Positions 4,901 through 5,670 of a stretch of 5,670 bases of DNA are shown one piece after another; position 1 is the first letter of the stretch; every line of letters starts with the position of its first letter. The position numbers and the translations under genes are program-made. The notes under the pieces were generated by a model that saw only the letters and a program-made list of their open reading frames with translations, ran no database searches and was not told the DNA's origin. The DNA is from Thermodesulfobacteriota bacterium (GTDB lineage: Bacteria > Desulfobacterota > QYQD01). Where the stretch lies: the NCBI GenBank assembly GCA_030017815.1, contig JASEGX010000159.1:1-5670 (forward strand), written 5' to 3'.

Positions 4901-5632
4901 TTAGACGATTCTGGTGGACATCTCGGCTATTTTTTTCTGGGCTATTTTGATTTCTTTTTTAAGACGAGACTTTTCCAGGGTATTAAATATAATCCGGGAA
5001 AGAGATTTATCGCTGACCATCTCCTTGGGCAAATAATCATAGGCTCCGGCCTGAATACTCTGTGAGCCGATCATTTCATCTCCCTTTCCAGTAACGAGCA
5101 CCACCGGTATTTCCAGGCCCTTTTCCTGAAGGCGACTTAAAAATCCAGGGCCGTCTCCGTCGGGAAGCAAATAGTCCAAGAAGATAATATCCAACTTCTT
5201 TTGTTCCAGCACCTCCAGGGCCTCATGAATGTTGCCGGCCCGCCATAAGCTGATTTGTTCTTGACCCTTCAAAGCGGCATTGATTATTTCAAAATCATCG
5301 TCTGAGTCTTCTATCGAAAGTATATTTATCTTTTGGTCGAGATTAATAATAGAGGTGCCGGCAGCATACGGTTTTGTATCGTCATGACGAATAGAACGGA
5401 TCTTTTCTACGATATCAGCTATCCGCTGCCCGGACGCTTCGATTCTGGCCAGGTGTACAGCTAATTTCTCCGGGCTATCTTTATGGAGATTCATTAGTTG
5501 AATATTACCTAATAGTCCGGTCAGCGGCTGGCTCAGCTCGTGAGCCGCGGCTCCGGCCATCTGGAGCAGAACCCTGAGCCGTTCCTCCTCAATGACCGAT
5601 CTTTGTTGTTCTAAAATCTTGGTAACGTTCAA
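4901..5632 (-). CDS. HisKA plus receiver signalling protein lacking ATPase domain, probably truncated
   Basis: The 243-residue frame has a HisKA dimerisation and phosphoacceptor helix pair (about 14-85) with H-box AAHELSQPL and candidate phospho-His31. A receiver domain follows (about 102-220): acidic pocket Glu108/Asp109, phospho-acceptor Asp153 in FLDYLLPDG, switch Thr181 and Lys203 in YLPKE. No HATPase_c domain (N, G1 or G2 boxes) lies between or after them, so it cannot phosphorylate itself as a normal kinase would. The end, a short coiled coil finishing KKIAEMSTRIV, stops where relatives often continue with DELTGLYNRR of a GGDEF domain. The start is uncertain: TTG at 5632 has no Shine-Dalgarno, and an in-frame ATG at 5642-5644 is followed at once by TAA (5639-5641). 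The N-terminus NVTKILEQQR resembles the end of a PAS domain. It may be a natural phosphotransfer or receiver protein, or a fragment broken at both ends; I favour truncation. Confidence 0.8.
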   Translation of the reverse strand: MNVTKILEQQRSVIEEERLRVLLQMAGAAAHELSQPLTGLLGNIQLMNLHKDSPEKLAVHLARIEASGQRIADIVEKIRSIRHDDTKPYAAGTSIINLDQKINILSIEDSDDDFEIINAALKGQEQISLWRAGNIHEALEVLEQKKLDIIFLDYLLPDGDGPGFLSRLQEKGLEIPVVLVTGKGDEMIGSQSIQAGAYDYLPKEMVSDKSLSRIIFNTLEKSRLKKEIKIAQKKIAEMSTRIV

Positions 5633-5670
5633 AAGTGTTTACATGGTCTAAAAATTGATTAAATCACGAT

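Noticed and set aside
1..5670. CRISPR arrays, tRNA or rRNA genes, transposases, defence operons
   Set aside because: No regularly spaced direct repeats, cloverleaf, rRNA core sequence or transposase/recombinase motif was seen on either strand.

Overview
This window carries four clear protein genes, one more recognisable but unassigned gene, and two long intergenic stretches rich in palindromes and gene debris. Base composition is moderate. The gene set is an ArfB ribosome-rescue factor, a cyclopropane fatty acid synthase, an RhlE-type DEAD-box helicase and a HisKA plus receiver signalling protein whose wording recalls deltaproteobacterial PAS/HisKA/REC/GGDEF proteins. Scattered short palindromes of the TCCGCC..GGCGGA and TCCCGC..GCGGGA types add to this. 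Together they suggest a Gram-negative environmental bacterium, perhaps Desulfobacterota or a neighbouring phylum. That placement is inference, with low confidence.

Layout: 1-28 is a palindromic repeat cut by the window edge. 212-769 (+) encodes a 185-residue protein with glycine-rich loops resembling SLOG/YpsA-like nucleotide-binding proteins. 960-1385 (+) is arfB. It converges on cfa (2564-1419, -) with only 33 bases between the stop codons. 2565-3047 has no large gene. It holds two very short + strand ORFs with good ribosome binding sites and a strong GC-rich hairpin (2936-2970) that supplies the end of the second ORF. 4301-3048 (-) is the DEAD-box helicase, starting at TTG behind a strong Shine-Dalgarno. 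A short TCCGCC..GGCGGA palindrome lies on each side of the gene, and its stop codon sits in the loop of a third hairpin.

4302-4900 holds a 70-base imperfect inverted repeat with a nested hairpin (4385-4454). It is followed by coding-like + strand sequence that changes frame twice (4504-4898), best read as a degraded gene or a set of tiny ORFs. 5632-4901 (-) encodes a HisKA plus receiver protein with no ATPase domain. It ends exactly where relatives would be expected to continue into a GGDEF domain.

The genes do not form one operon. Strands alternate, and most units look like single genes: translation rescue, membrane lipid modification, RNA remodelling and signalling. No defence island, CRISPR array, transposase, tRNA or rRNA was seen. 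The most interesting parts are the truncated signalling protein next to the broken + strand remnant, the nested inverted repeat at 4385-4454, the SLOG-like orphan, and a catalytic-site substitution in Cfa (Gln264 where E. coli has His266).
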